Assembly: GCA_022841465.1 (NCBI GenBank)
Contig: JALHRL010000009.1
Span: 1 to 64,000 of the forward strand
Direction: 5' to 3'
Source of the DNA: Bacteroidia bacterium
GTDB lineage: Bacteria > Bacteroidota > Bacteroidia > B-17B0 > Aurantibacillaceae
Length of the DNA: 64,000 nucleotides
How positions within the stretch are numbered: position 1 is the stretch's first letter; each line of letters opens with the position of its first letter. The notes beneath the pieces are model-generated. The model was not told the origin of the DNA. It saw nothing but the letters and a program-made list of their open reading frames with translations, and did not search any database. The translations under genes and the position numbers were made by a program. Of the stretch, positions 10,217-19,381 are shown piece after piece.

Positions 10217-11442
10217 ACATTTTAGATATAAAAAATAAATACGGAATAATTGGGCACAACGCACAATTAGAAAGAGCCATTGAAGTTGCCATTCAAGCGG
10301 CCCCTACTGATTTAAATGTATTGATAAATGGTGAAAGCGGAACGGGAAAAGAAGTATTTCCGCAAATTATACATCAGTATAGTTCGCGCAAACATGGTCC
10401 GTATATTGCAGTAAATTGTGGTGCAATTCCTGAAGGTACAATAGACAGTGAATTGTTTGGTCACGAAAAAGGAGCATTTACCGGAGCAACCGATGCAAGA
10501 AAAGGTTATTTTGAGGTTGCTAATGGCGGAACAATTTTTTTAGATGAAGTTGGGGAGTTGCCTCTTGCAACACAATCACGTTTACTACGCGTTTTAGAAG
10601 CAGGAGAGTTTATGAAAGTTGGGAGCAGTAAGGTTCAAAAAACAGATGTACGTGTGGTTGCTGCAACTAATATAAATTTTTACCAGGCAATAGAACGCGG
10701 GAAATTTAGAACCGATTTGTATTATCGATTAAATACCTTGCCAATATATTTGCCGCCATTGCGTGAACGCAAAGACGACATTCATTTATTGTTCAGAAAA
10801 TTTGCGAACGATTGCGCGGCAAAATATAAAATGCCGATTGTAAAGTTAACTCCAGATGCAGAAAATGTTTTGGTAAATTATTTTTGGCCGGGAAATATTC
10901 GTCAGTTAAAAAACATTACAGAGCAAATTTGCATTATTGATAAAAACAGAGAAATTAACGCCGAGCAATTATTAAAGTATTTACCACAATACAATTCTAA
11001 TTATGTTCCGGCAATAAAAGGAACTCTATCTGATATTGGCGGAGGAACGGCTGCTGATTTAAGTGATAGAGATATACTTTACAAGGTAATAGTAGATTTG
11101 AAGAAAGAATTAAATGAATTAAAAAAAGTGGTTCATGAAATTATTCTTTCCTCTAACGGAACCATTAAAGTTTTACCAAAAGAAAATACATCTTCCTACA
11201 GTTCAAGTGATATTATTGATGAAGGATCTACCGGAATTACAATTCATAAGCCTCTTGTACAAACATCTCCAACACAAACAATAGACGTTGAAGAAACGCT
11301 TTCTTTACAAGATAAAGAAATAGACATGATTAAAAAAGCTTTAAGAAAACATAAAGGAAAGCGTAAATATGCCGCGCAAGAATTAGGAATAAGTGAGCGA
11401 ACACTTTATAGAAAAATAAATGAACATAACATTGCCGAATAA
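10213..11442 (+). CDS. Sigma-54-interacting transcriptional activator (Fis-type HTH), no sensory domain
   Basis: Bacterial enhancer-binding protein that remodels RpoN-polymerase. Of its 409 residues, the AAA+ module starts almost at residue 1: Walker A GESGTGK at 40-46, GAFTGA sigma-54 contact loop at 87-92, Walker B region [13 protein letters not shown], then the R-finger region. No receiver, GAF or PAS domain precedes it. A variable linker (about 270-365) leads to a Fis-type helix-turn-helix ([21 protein letters not shown]). It overlaps miaB by 4 bp, and the next gene starts inside its last codons. From memory, this arrangement beside miaB, lptE and secG recurs in Bacteroidota; regulation would need another input. 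Confidence 0.93.
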   Translation: MNILDIKNKYGIIGHNAQLERAIEVAIQAAPTDLNVLINGESGTGKEVFPQIIHQYSSRKHGPYIAVNCGAIPEGTIDSELFGHEKGAFTGATDARKGYFEVANGGTIFLDEVGELPLATQSRLLRVLEAGEFMKVGSSKVQKTDVRVVAATNINFYQAIERGKFRTDLYYRLNTLPIYLPPLRERKDDIHLLFRKFANDCAAKYKMPIVKLTPDAENVLVNYFWPGNIRQLKNITEQICIIDKNREINAEQLLKYLPQYNSNYVPAIKGTLSDIGGGTAADLSDRDILYKVIVDLKKELNELKKVVHEIILSSNGTIKVLPKENTSSYSSSDIIDEGSTGITIHKPLVQTSPTQTIDVEETLSLQDKEIDMIKKALRKHKGKRKYAAQELGISERTLYRKINEHNIAE

Positions 11443-13393
11443 ACGGTATATATTTTTATTGGTTACTTTTTTAATTATTGCAAGTTCATTTGCCAATAAT
11501 ATTAAAACTATAGATTCTTTGCGCAATGTTATAAACACAAGCAATAATGATTCAATAATTTCTTTTTCTTATTTTTTAATAGCACAAGCCGAACTTAATT
11601 CTAACCCAAAACAAGCTTTAGTAAATTTAAATAAGTCGTTTTTTTATTTACAAAAATCGCAACGCAAAACATATCCCGGCTTCCGCTCAATGTTGAAGGC
11701 TAATTTATATCGGATATTAGGTCAGTTAGATTCTTCTATTTACTATGCAAATTTGGTGTTAAAAGCCTCCATTGAAAGAAAAGATTATAAGTTAATGTCG
11801 GAAGTTTACAGCTCATTAGGTTTAACTGCCATTTCTCAACATAATTATTTACAAGGAGTAGAACATTTTAATAAACAATTAAATCTAATAAAGGAATACA
11901 AATTACCTGCAGCTGAATCGGGTGTTTATAATAATTTAGGTATTGCCTATGCAAGCAAAGGAGATTGGGATTTAGCTTCAGAATATTTTAAAAGAGGTTT
12001 GTACGATGATTTAAAATACAAACGAGAATCGAACCTAGGTAATGCTTATAACAACATTGGTATTGTTTTTATAATGAAAAAACAACTTGATTCTGCTGAA
12101 AAATATTTTAATAAAGGAATAGAATATCGCATTAAATCTAACGATATGATAGGGTATGCCGGCTCTATTAACAACTTGGCCTTACTTAAAAAGGAGCGCA
12201 AAGATTTTAAAACCGCATTATTACTTACTGACTCTGCTTTCGTTATTGCGAAACGATTTGGATTTAAAAAGGTAATTGAAGAAGTATACGGCTCTTATAC
12301 CGAAATTTACGAAGCCCAAGGCGATTATAAAAACGCATATGCTTCTAACAAAATTAGAAATGAAATAAAAGCTGAATTTGAAAAGGAAGAGTTAACAAAT
12401 AGAATACAAGATTTAGAAAAAAATATTGAATTGGAACAAAAAAATTCTCAATTGTTAGAGAAAGATTTAGTTCTTGAAAAAACGGAACGTCAAAAACAAC
12501 GACAATCCGGAATTATTTTAATTGGATTAGTTTGCTTAATTGGTTTAACGGCATTTCTTTATTCATTTTTCAGAAACAATAAGGTATTAAAGAAGCTGAA
12601 TAAAAAAGTTTCCGATCAAAAAAATTTAATTGAAGAAAAACATAAAGATATTACAGATAGTATTGCTTATGCTCATCGCATTCAATCTTCTTTAATTCCA
12701 AATGAATTGGATATAAAAAAGCAATTATTAACCGTGTCAATTTTATTTAAGCCAAGAGATGTGGTAAGCGGCGATTTTTATTGGTATTCTAAAATAAAAA
12801 ACAAACATGTTTTTGCTTTAGCAGATTGCACAGGACACGGTGTGCCGGGAGCCTTTATGAGTATTATTGGTATCAATCAGCTAAACGCCATTGTAAACCA
12901 ACGAGAACTCATTAGTCCTGAAAAAATATTGCAAGAATTGAAGGAAGGTGTTGTACAAAGTTTAAATGCAAACGCCGAAGTGAATGATAAACAAGATGGA
13001 ATGGATATTGGTATTGTTGTTTTTGATAATCATCAATTAGAATTTTCAGGCGCAAATCAAACTGTTTCTGTTTTAAGAAATAAAGAACTAATTGAGTTAA
13101 AAGGGAATAAACAGCCCGTGGGATTATCAGAAAAAAATGAAGCTTTTACGGGAATTAGTTTTAAATTAGAGAAAAAAGACAGGATAATTTTATACACCGA
13201 TGGAATTGTAGATCAATTTGGCGGGAAAGATGGAAAAAAATTAAAATCAAAAATATTTAAGTCATGGTTAATTGAAACTTGCGAATTAAATAGAGCAGAA
13301 CAATTGAATTTAATTGAGGCCAAACTTAAAGATTATATGCAAGGATTTGGACAAACAGACGATATTAGCTTAGTAATAATTGAAACTGAATAA
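11420..13393 (+). CDS. TPR sensor with C-terminal SpoIIE-type PP2C serine phosphatase
   Basis: A 657-residue membrane protein. A signal or anchor segment (about 10-26) is followed by tetratricopeptide repeats to about residue 300 (for example SGVYNNLGIAYASKGDWDLASEYF), a coiled coil, one transmembrane helix near 362-384, a short coiled coil, and a SpoIIE/PP2C phosphatase domain. The metal-binding motifs are present: VSGDFYWY, ADCTGHGVPGAFMS, LYTDGIVDQFGG and a terminal DDISLVI. The TPRs would be periplasmic and the phosphatase cytoplasmic, acting on a serine or threonine phosphoprotein such as an anti-anti-sigma factor; no partner is visible. The ATG overlaps the activator gene by 23 bp. A paralogue lies at 31577. 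Confidence 0.88.
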   Translation: MNITLPNKRYIFLLVTFLIIASSFANNIKTIDSLRNVINTSNNDSIISFSYFLIAQAELNSNPKQALVNLNKSFFYLQKSQRKTYPGFRSMLKANLYRILGQLDSSIYYANLVLKASIERKDYKLMSEVYSSLGLTAISQHNYLQGVEHFNKQLNLIKEYKLPAAESGVYNNLGIAYASKGDWDLASEYFKRGLYDDLKYKRESNLGNAYNNIGIVFIMKKQLDSAEKYFNKGIEYRIKSNDMIGYAGSINNLALLKKERKDFKTALLLTDSAFVIAKRFGFKKVIEEVYGSYTEIYEAQGDYKNAYASNKIRNEIKAEFEKEELTNRIQDLEKNIELEQKNSQLLEKDLVLEKTERQKQRQSGIILIGLVCLIGLTAFLYSFFRNNKVLKKLNKKVSDQKNLIEEKHKDITDSIAYAHRIQSSLIPNELDIKKQLLTVSILFKPRDVVSGDFYWYSKIKNKHVFALADCTGHGVPGAFMSIIGINQLNAIVNQRELISPEKILQELKEGVVQSLNANAEVNDKQDGMDIGIVVFDNHQLEFSGANQTVSVLRNKELIELKGNKQPVGLSEKNEAFTGISFKLEKKDRIILYTDGIVDQFGGKDGKKLKSKIFKSWLIETCELNRAEQLNLIEAKLKDYMQGFGQTDDISLVIIETE

Positions 13394-13394
13394 A

Positions 13395-13892
13395 ATGAGG
13401 AATAGCGTTATCATTATAATTATTTGTTTGTTGGTTTCTTGTAAAGCACGCGTTTCATTAAGCGGAGCAAGTATTCCTCAGGAAGCAAAAACAATTTCAG
13501 TTGCTTTTTTCACCAATAACGCATCCTTAGCACCGCCAAGTTTAGCTCAAGTTTTTACAGAAAATTTACGCGATGTAGTTTCGCAACAAACTTCATTAGC
13601 ATTAGTGAAACAAAACGGAGACTTAGCTTTTGAAGGATATATCTCCGATTACAATGTAGCGCCGGTGGCTATACAAGCAAACGACAGAGCCGGTTCTAAC
13701 CGACTAACAATTGCCGTTTACGTTAAATATTTTAATAAATTTGATGAAACAAAAAACTTTGAGCAAACATTTTCACGCTTTGCTGATTATGCAAGCACAG
13801 AAAACTTAAGCAATAAAGAATCGGAATTAATAAAAGAAATTAACCGGCAATTGGCAGAAGATATTTTTAATAAAGCATTTAATAACTGGTAG
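13395..13892 (+). CDS. lptE: LptE-family LPS-assembly lipoprotein
   Basis: A 165-residue outer-membrane lipoprotein. It would plug the LptD barrel that inserts lipopolysaccharide into the outer leaflet. The start is the ATG 1 bp after the phosphatase stop, which gives MRNSVIIIIICLLVSC with the lipobox cysteine at 16. The body KTISVAFFTNNASLAPPSLAQVFT and the DLAFEGYISDYNVAPVAIQ segment match the Bacteroidota LptE pattern (two alpha helices packed on a small sheet), as far as can be judged by eye. Its position between a sigma-54 activator and secG agrees with that family. Confidence 0.82.
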   Translation: MRNSVIIIIICLLVSCKARVSLSGASIPQEAKTISVAFFTNNASLAPPSLAQVFTENLRDVVSQQTSLALVKQNGDLAFEGYISDYNVAPVAIQANDRAGSNRLTIAVYVKYFNKFDETKNFEQTFSRFADYASTENLSNKESELIKEINRQLAEDIFNKAFNNW

Positions 13893-13957
13893 TACTGAGA
13901 ACAGAACAATTATATTCGTTTATAAATAACCCTTCGCTTATAAAAGAAGGAGACTTA

Positions 13958-14773
13958 TTGGAGTTAAAAAAATTAACCGAACAGTTTCCGTATTTTCAAA
14001 CAGTACACGTTTTGCTTTCTTTGGCTGCAAAAAAAAACGACGCTTCACTTTTTCAACAATCTATTAAAAAAACAGCTATTGTTTCTTCCAGCAGAACGCA
14101 ATTGTATAATCTGCTTTATACAAAACATAACGAAATTGAAAACAGTTTTCCTAATACAGTATTAAATCTTAAGAAAACGGAAAATACGAGTGAGTTAGTT
14201 TCTCCAATTGAAACAAAAACACAAATTAAGCAACCAATTGATTTAACCGAACAAGTTGAAAAAGAAATTGAAAAAGAAATTGTTGAATCGTTTGTAGAAA
14301 AGGAAATTTTAAAAACACACGAAGCAAATAAAAAACCCGAAATAGAAATTCCAAAAGATGCGAGTTTTTCAGATTGGCTTCAGTTTATGAAAAAAAATAA
14401 TGGAGTACCATTATCTGAAACTTCATTAACAAATAACAAATTAAGCAAAACGGAATTAGAAGAACCAAAAATAAAACCAATTAATGAAGAGCCTAAAAAG
14501 GATCACAAACGGCAAATTATTGATAAAATAATTGACTTAAACCCCGGCTCCATAAAATTAAATAAGGAAACTAAGTTTTTTGCTGCAGATAATAAAGCGA
14601 AAGAGAGTTTGTTAGAAAACGAAGACCTTGTAACTGAAACACTTGCCAAAATATATGCATTGCAAGGGAACAATTCAAAGGCAATAAGGGCTTATCAGAT
14701 TTTAAGTTTGAAATATCCAAATAAAAGTGCTTACTTTGCATCCCAAATTGAAAATTTAAGAAAAGGTAATTAA
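13958..14773 (+). CDS. Uncharacterised TPR-like protein of the lptE-secG operon
   Basis: No ATG is available at the 5' end. The called start is a TTG preceded by AAGGAG at 13947-13952, giving 271 residues. However, the 21 in-frame codons before it (from a CTG at 13895, two bases after the lptE stop) encode LRTEQLYSFINNPSLIKEGD. That segment looks like the natural first helices of this family (short helix, a NPSLI-like turn, then ELKKLTEQFPYFQTVHVLL). The middle is Glu/Lys-rich and poorly ordered, with one conserved-looking SDWLQFMKK segment. The C-terminus is a TPR (ETLAKIYALQGNNSKAIRAY). The function is unknown; it is probably cytoplasmic, as no signal peptide is seen. Confidence 0.75.
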   Translation: MELKKLTEQFPYFQTVHVLLSLAAKKNDASLFQQSIKKTAIVSSSRTQLYNLLYTKHNEIENSFPNTVLNLKKTENTSELVSPIETKTQIKQPIDLTEQVEKEIEKEIVESFVEKEILKTHEANKKPEIEIPKDASFSDWLQFMKKNNGVPLSETSLTNNKLSKTELEEPKIKPINEEPKKDHKRQIIDKIIDLNPGSIKLNKETKFFAADNKAKESLLENEDLVTETLAKIYALQGNNSKAIRAYQILSLKYPNKSAYFASQIENLRKGN

Positions 14774-14785
14774 AAATATAAAATC

Positions 14786-15181
14786 ATGATTTTCTCAATT
14801 TTATTAGTAATAGTGTGTGTTCTTTTAATACTTGTGGTGTTAATACAAAACTCTAAAGGTGGTGGTATTCAAAGCCAGTTTGGTGCCGCAACTCAAATTA
14901 TGGGTGTAAAACGCGGTACCGAAATGATTGAAAAATTAACCTGGGGCTTGGCTTTAGGCTTATTCTTTTTAAGCATTTTATTGGCGCCAAAAACGGGTGA
15001 AGTAGCAACAGAAGAGGGTGCAGGTTCTAAATTAAAGGAACGTACACAAAGTGCAGTTGGATTACCTCAACAACAACCGGCGCAGCAACAAGCAATGCCT
15101 GCGCAACAGCAACCTGCTCAACAACCCGCTGCAGAACCAGGGCATGAAGGTCATAACCACGCTCCCGGAGAAGGACATTAA
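14786..15181 (+). CDS. secG: Preprotein translocase subunit SecG
   Basis: Small inner-membrane partner of SecYE. Of its 131 residues, two transmembrane helices (about 2-20 and 53-70) flank a conserved cytoplasmic loop with LIQNSKGGGIQSQFG. The last 50 residues are a low-complexity Gln/Pro/Ala tail ending in a His-rich GHEGHNHAPGEGH, much longer than in E. coli SecG. It is the last gene of the miaB operon and is followed at once by a terminator hairpin. Confidence 0.92.
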   Translation: MIFSILLVIVCVLLILVVLIQNSKGGGIQSQFGAATQIMGVKRGTEMIEKLTWGLALGLFFLSILLAPKTGEVATEEGAGSKLKERTQSAVGLPQQQPAQQQAMPAQQQPAQQPAAEPGHEGHNHAPGEGH

Positions 15182-15201
15182 TTATCAAAAAAATATTTTT
15201 T

Positions 15202-15229
15202 AAAAGCTGCTTTCGGGCAGCTTTTTTTA
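15202..15229 (+). terminator. Intrinsic terminator after secG
   Basis: AAAGCTGC pairs with GCAGCTTT around a 5-nt loop and is followed by a run of T. It closes the miaB-secG operon. Confidence 0.85.
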
Positions 15230-15235
15230 TATTTG
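15228..15235 (+). promoter_or_regulatory. Putative -7 element of the aspartate kinase gene
   Basis: TATATTTG matches TAnnTTTG and directly follows the secG terminator. It leaves a leader of about 32 nt. No clear -33 element was seen. Confidence 0.4.
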
Positions 15236-15270
15236 AACTTTAGCTTTCAATTACAATCAACCTAAACTTT

Positions 15271-16533
15271 ATGCAAGTATTTAAATTTGGAGGAGCATCA
15301 GTAAAAGACGCAGCAGCAGTTGAAAATGTTGGTGTTATTATAAAAAAATTTCTCGAAAAACCTACCGTTGTTGTAATATCTGCTATGGCTAAAACTACCA
15401 ATAAATTGGAAGAATTAGTAAATGCTTTTTTTTATAAAAATGGAGATTTAACAACAATTTTAAATGAATTAAAATCGTTTCATTTTTTAATATTGGAAGA
15501 GCTAATTCCTGATAAAAACAAAACAATTTATACCGATTTGGAAAACGCATTTGTAGAACTGCAGTGGGCTGTAGAAGAAGAACCATCTTATTCTTACAAT
15601 TATCATTACGATCAAATTGTATCGATGGGCGAACTTTTTTCCACTAAAATAATTTCTGCGTATTTGAATGACATTGGTGTTCAAAACATTTGGGCAGATG
15701 CACGCGGAATTATTCAAACAGATAATACTTATCGCGAAGGAAAAGTAGATTATACCTTAACCGATGCATTGGTAAACACACAACTTTTACCGGCGCTTAA
15801 ACAAAATGGTTTAGTTATAACACAAGGATTTGTAGGAGGCACATCAGAAAATTATACAACAACATTGGGTAGAGAGGGGAGTGATTATACGGCTTCCTTA
15901 CTCGCTTATTTTTTAAATGCCGAAAAAGTAGTTATATGGAAAGATGTTGCCGGTGTTTTAAATGCCGACCCAAAATATTTTAAAAACACAAAAAAAATAG
16001 ATGAATTAACCTATCACGATGCGATTGAATTAACCTATTACGGTGCATCTGTTATTCATCCTAAAACTATTAAGCCTTTACAAAATAAATTAATTCCGCT
16101 TTATGTAAAATCTTTTTTAAACCCGGCTGAATCAGGCACTGTTATTAAAGATTCAGATTCGCGATTGGCTATTCCGGGTTATATTTTTAAAACAAATCAA
16201 ATTTTAATTTCCATTCAACCCAAAGATTTTAGTTTTATTGCAGAAGAAAATTTGAGCTTAATTTTTAGCATTTTATCTAAGCATGGAGTAAAGGTAAATT
16301 TGATGCAAAATTCTGCAATAAGTTTTAGTATTTGTATAGATGATGAACCTTTAAAAATGGAGGGTTTAATTGAAGAACTACAAAATCAATTTAAAATTTT
16401 GTATAACCGCGAAGTTCAGTTAATGACTATCAGAAATTACGATAACGAAACGGTTTCTAAACTTTCTGAAAATAAAACCATTTTATTGGAACAAAGAAGC
16501 CGAAATACACATCAAATGGTTTTAAAGATTTAA
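15271..16533 (+). CDS. Aspartate kinase
   Basis: First enzyme of the aspartate family pathway (lysine, threonine, methionine and diaminopimelate): ATP plus aspartate gives aspartyl phosphate. The 420-residue chain has the kinase N-terminus VFKFGGASVKD, TQGFVGGT and the LGREGSDYTASLLA substrate/ATP motif near residue 200, then VWKDVAGVLNADPK. The last third (about 300-420) is the ACT regulatory region, so feedback inhibition by an end product is likely. It is monofunctional, with no homoserine dehydrogenase fusion. It stands alone between the secG terminator and porP; which isozyme class it belongs to cannot be told by eye. Confidence 0.93.
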   Translation: MQVFKFGGASVKDAAAVENVGVIIKKFLEKPTVVVISAMAKTTNKLEELVNAFFYKNGDLTTILNELKSFHFLILEELIPDKNKTIYTDLENAFVELQWAVEEEPSYSYNYHYDQIVSMGELFSTKIISAYLNDIGVQNIWADARGIIQTDNTYREGKVDYTLTDALVNTQLLPALKQNGLVITQGFVGGTSENYTTTLGREGSDYTASLLAYFLNAEKVVIWKDVAGVLNADPKYFKNTKKIDELTYHDAIELTYYGASVIHPKTIKPLQNKLIPLYVKSFLNPAESGTVIKDSDSRLAIPGYIFKTNQILISIQPKDFSFIAEENLSLIFSILSKHGVKVNLMQNSAISFSICIDDEPLKMEGLIEELQNQFKILYNREVQLMTIRNYDNETVSKLSENKTILLEQRSRNTHQMVLKI

Positions 16534-16607
16534 ACCTCTGTTTTGGCGAAAAGACCTCTTTAAAATGTTAAAATTTTAACAAAATAACTACCTGATTATT
16601 TGTTTTT

Positions 16608-16615
16608 TAAATTTG
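16608..16615 (+). promoter_or_regulatory. Putative -7 element of porP
   Basis: TAAATTTG matches TAnnTTTG in the 147-bp gap before porP and implies a leader of about 60 nt. No convincing -33 partner was seen. Confidence 0.35.
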
Positions 16616-16680
16616 TTTAACTAATTTAGCAGCCTAAGTACATTGAGTAAAAGTGTGCTTACAATTATTTAAATAACCAT

Positions 16681-17643
16681 ATGAGAAAATTAATTACCAA
16701 AATCAGCCTTGCAATTGCAGGTTTTTCAGGTGTTTTAATGGCACAACAAGATCCTCAATTTACACAGTTTATGCACAATAAATTGTTGTACAATCCTGGA
16801 TATGCTGGCACAAGAGGCAATATTTGCGGTGTTTTACATTTCCGTAAACAATGGACAAGTTTCCCTGGTTCACCTCAATCAATCGCATTAACAGCAGATA
16901 TGCGCATTCCGGATATGCCATTAGGTGTAGGAATTAATTTTATGCAAGATGCAATTGGCCCTATGAAAACCGTATTTTTAAGAATTCCGGTTGCCTTTAA
17001 CATGGGTCTTGCAGGCGGAACTTTAGGTATAGGCTTAGATGTAGGTATGGTTCAAAAACAAATTAACGAAGCTTGGTTACCACCGGATGTTGGTATGGTT
17101 GACCCAAGAATTCCGGGCTCAGGAGATTGGGGTAATAATCCTGATTTAAATAAATTAACATTTGACGTTGGTTTTGGAGCCTTCTTTAGAAAGCATAACG
17201 AATTTTATGTAGGGCTATCTTCTACTCACTTACCTGCTCAAACTTTAAAGGGTGGCAACGATATTCAGTATAAAATGACTCGCCATTATTATTTAATGGC
17301 AGGTTATTATATTAAACCGGATCCTAGAAATTGGATTATTCCTAATATTATGGTTCGATCAGACGTTAACGCAACAGTTATTGATGCAAATGTAACTTAT
17401 ATGTGGGACCAAAAGTTTATTGCCGGTGTTACATACCGCCATACTGATGCTGTAGCCCCAATGATAGGTTGGCAACACGCAACGCCTACTGGTGTCGTAA
17501 TTAAAGGCGTTTATTCATTCGATAAAACCTTATCAAACATTAAAGGATATTCTAGCGGTTCTCATGAAATAACCTTAGGTGTGTGCTACACACTTAAGCA
17601 AAAGAAAATGGCTAGCTACGGCGATGATAGATTTTTAAAGTAA
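16681..17643 (+). CDS. porP: PorP/SprF-type type IX secretion outer-membrane protein
   Basis: A 320-residue beta-barrel-like protein with a signal peptide (about 1-22, cleaved after LMAQ) and the family opening DPQFTQFMHNKLLYNPGYAG. The body is rich in alternating aromatic and glycine strands and ends at KKMASYGDDRFLK. PorP/SprF proteins sit in the outer membrane; the one encoded upstream of gldK works with the type IX machine, and other SprF paralogues serve adhesin cargo. Its place directly before gldK matches the porP-K-L-M-N order of Porphyromonas, so the PorP name is favoured. A separate promoter lies between it and gldK. Confidence 0.88.
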   Translation: MRKLITKISLAIAGFSGVLMAQQDPQFTQFMHNKLLYNPGYAGTRGNICGVLHFRKQWTSFPGSPQSIALTADMRIPDMPLGVGINFMQDAIGPMKTVFLRIPVAFNMGLAGGTLGIGLDVGMVQKQINEAWLPPDVGMVDPRIPGSGDWGNNPDLNKLTFDVGFGAFFRKHNEFYVGLSSTHLPAQTLKGGNDIQYKMTRHYYLMAGYYIKPDPRNWIIPNIMVRSDVNATVIDANVTYMWDQKFIAGVTYRHTDAVAPMIGWQHATPTGVVIKGVYSFDKTLSNIKGYSSGSHEITLGVCYTLKQKKMASYGDDRFLK

Positions 17644-17697
17644 AAAACGAAACCTTTTATTTTTTTTATCGTTAAAGCCACTTACAACTAACATTAA

Positions 17698-17728
17698 TTG
17701 TTAATAACTTTTAAAAATGTTACATTTG
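17698..17728 (+). promoter_or_regulatory. Promoter of the gldKLMN operon
   Basis: TTG at 17698-17700 and TACATTTG at 17721-17728 are 20 bp apart, a very good fit to the Bacteroidota -33/-7 arrangement. The expected start near 17732 leaves about 36 nt before the gldK ATG. Confidence 0.65.
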
Positions 17729-17767
17729 TAACCTTTAGTGTTAGTTGAAGTTATAAAAAAGAAAACT

Positions 17768-19312
17768 ATGAAAAAACTACTAATATTAGCTTCATTTGTT
17801 GCCGTAGTTGTAGGGTGTAATAAACACAGTGCAGAGTTGGTTGGCGTACAAGGTCGTGAAAAGTGGTATCAACCCGATCCGTTTGGTACATTATATATCC
17901 CTATGGGATCATATCACATGGGACCAGACGATGAGGAGGCACCTATGGCGCATACTACCAAATCTAAAATGGTTTCGGTTCAGGCGTTTTATATTGATGA
18001 TTCGGAAATTTCTAACAACGAGTACCGACAATTTGTTTATTGGGTGCGTGACTCTATTGCTCGTAAGTTATTAGCTTACGGTTCTAACGGAATGGCTGAA
18101 GATTATCAAATTTCTCAAGATGATTTCTTATCTGTTTGGCCGGTTTACAAAGGCGATAACAACCTTCAAGATCCATATATTAACTGGGAAAAGAAAATTA
18201 ACTGGGAAAGTGATGATGAAGATTATCGTGCAGACTTACAGCCTTTATATTTACCTGAAGGAGAGCGTTTCTATAACCGTAAGGAAATTGATACTCGTAA
18301 ATTAAACTACGAATATTATAGAATTGATATCCGCTTAGCTGCTTCTAAAGCCAATCGTTTCCGCGGAAATAAATCTGCTGACGTTCAAGATGCTGCTCAT
18401 GATTATAAAAAAGCAGATTATATTAACGGTGTTCACTTAAATGATGGACAAAATGGTGCTCCGGGTGGAGTTTCTACCGCAGTTGGTGATCCTGCAAAAG
18501 ACAGCAAAACATTAGGTACTTATAATGTAAAAGACCAAGAATCTATCGGAGCAGGTAATTACCGTGAGCGTGTAAGAAATGGTGTTGACCGTTCAGTATT
18601 TATCATTAAAGATGTAATCCCTGTTTATCCTGATACTTTAGCTTGGGTACATGATTATACCTATTCATTTAACGAGCCTTTAACAAACATGTATTTTTGG
18701 CATCCGGCTTATGATGATTATCCTGTAGTAGGTGTTACTTGGAAACAAGTTCGCGCTTTCTCAATCTGGAGGTCTTTATTATTGAACAATTATTTAATGG
18801 GTACCGGCCAATCAATCATCAACGATTTCCGTTTACCAACTGAATCTGAGTGGGAATACGCTGCTCGTGGTGGCCTGGATAAATCTCCATACCCTTGGGG
18901 AGGTCCTTATATCCGTAACTCAAAAGGATGTTTCTTAGGGAACTTTAAACCAATGCGTGGTTCTTATATAGATGATGGAGGATTCCATTCTGTATATATC
19001 TACTCATACAACCCTAACGATTACGGTTTATATTGTATGGCCGGAAATGTTTCTGAGTGGACAAGCAACGCTTATGATGAGTCAGCTTATGATTTCGCTC
19101 ACGATTTAAACCCTGATTACGTTTACGAAGCGCAAGAAAAAGATGCCAACGTATTAAAGCGTAAGGTAATTCGTGGTGGTAGCTGGAAAGACGTAGGTTA
19201 TTACTTACAAACAAGCGCAAGAACTTATGAATATCAAGATACTGCTAAGTGTTATTTAGGTTTCCGTAATGTATTGACTTATTTAGGTCGTGCAAAAGGT
19301 GACGATATTTAG
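17768..19312 (+). CDS. gldK: Type IX secretion lipoprotein GldK/PorK
   Basis: A 514-residue outer-membrane lipoprotein that forms the periplasmic ring with GldN. The chosen ATG gives MKKLLILASFVAVVVGC with the lipobox cysteine at 17; an upstream TTG would put extra residues before the signal peptide. Most of the chain is a formylglycine-generating-enzyme (sulfatase-modifying) fold: DSEISNNEYRQFV, PVVGVTWKQVRAFSIWR, DFRLPTESEWEYAARGG, GLYCMAGNVSEWT and VIRGGSW. In GldK this fold is structural, not catalytic. A Gly/Asp-rich stretch near residues 215-265 (LNDGQNGAPGG region) looks like an insertion compared with my memory of flavobacterial GldK. Confidence 0.93.
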   Translation: MKKLLILASFVAVVVGCNKHSAELVGVQGREKWYQPDPFGTLYIPMGSYHMGPDDEEAPMAHTTKSKMVSVQAFYIDDSEISNNEYRQFVYWVRDSIARKLLAYGSNGMAEDYQISQDDFLSVWPVYKGDNNLQDPYINWEKKINWESDDEDYRADLQPLYLPEGERFYNRKEIDTRKLNYEYYRIDIRLAASKANRFRGNKSADVQDAAHDYKKADYINGVHLNDGQNGAPGGVSTAVGDPAKDSKTLGTYNVKDQESIGAGNYRERVRNGVDRSVFIIKDVIPVYPDTLAWVHDYTYSFNEPLTNMYFWHPAYDDYPVVGVTWKQVRAFSIWRSLLLNNYLMGTGQSIINDFRLPTESEWEYAARGGLDKSPYPWGGPYIRNSKGCFLGNFKPMRGSYIDDGGFHSVYIYSYNPNDYGLYCMAGNVSEWTSNAYDESAYDFAHDLNPDYVYEAQEKDANVLKRKVIRGGSWKDVGYYLQTSARTYEYQDTAKCYLGFRNVLTYLGRAKGDDI

Positions 19313-19381
19313 TATTAATAAAAATAAACAAACACAAACAAACACAAAACACAAATCACTAACAACACAAAACACATCACT
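19313..19381 (+). promoter_or_regulatory. G-free A/C-rich spacer between gldK and gldL
   Basis: From the base after the gldK stop to the gldL start codon there is not one G, and after the first ten bases almost only A and C (repeated CAAACA and ACACAAA). Such RNA cannot fold with itself. It probably acts as an unstructured ribosome-entry leader for gldL. Confidence 0.5.
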
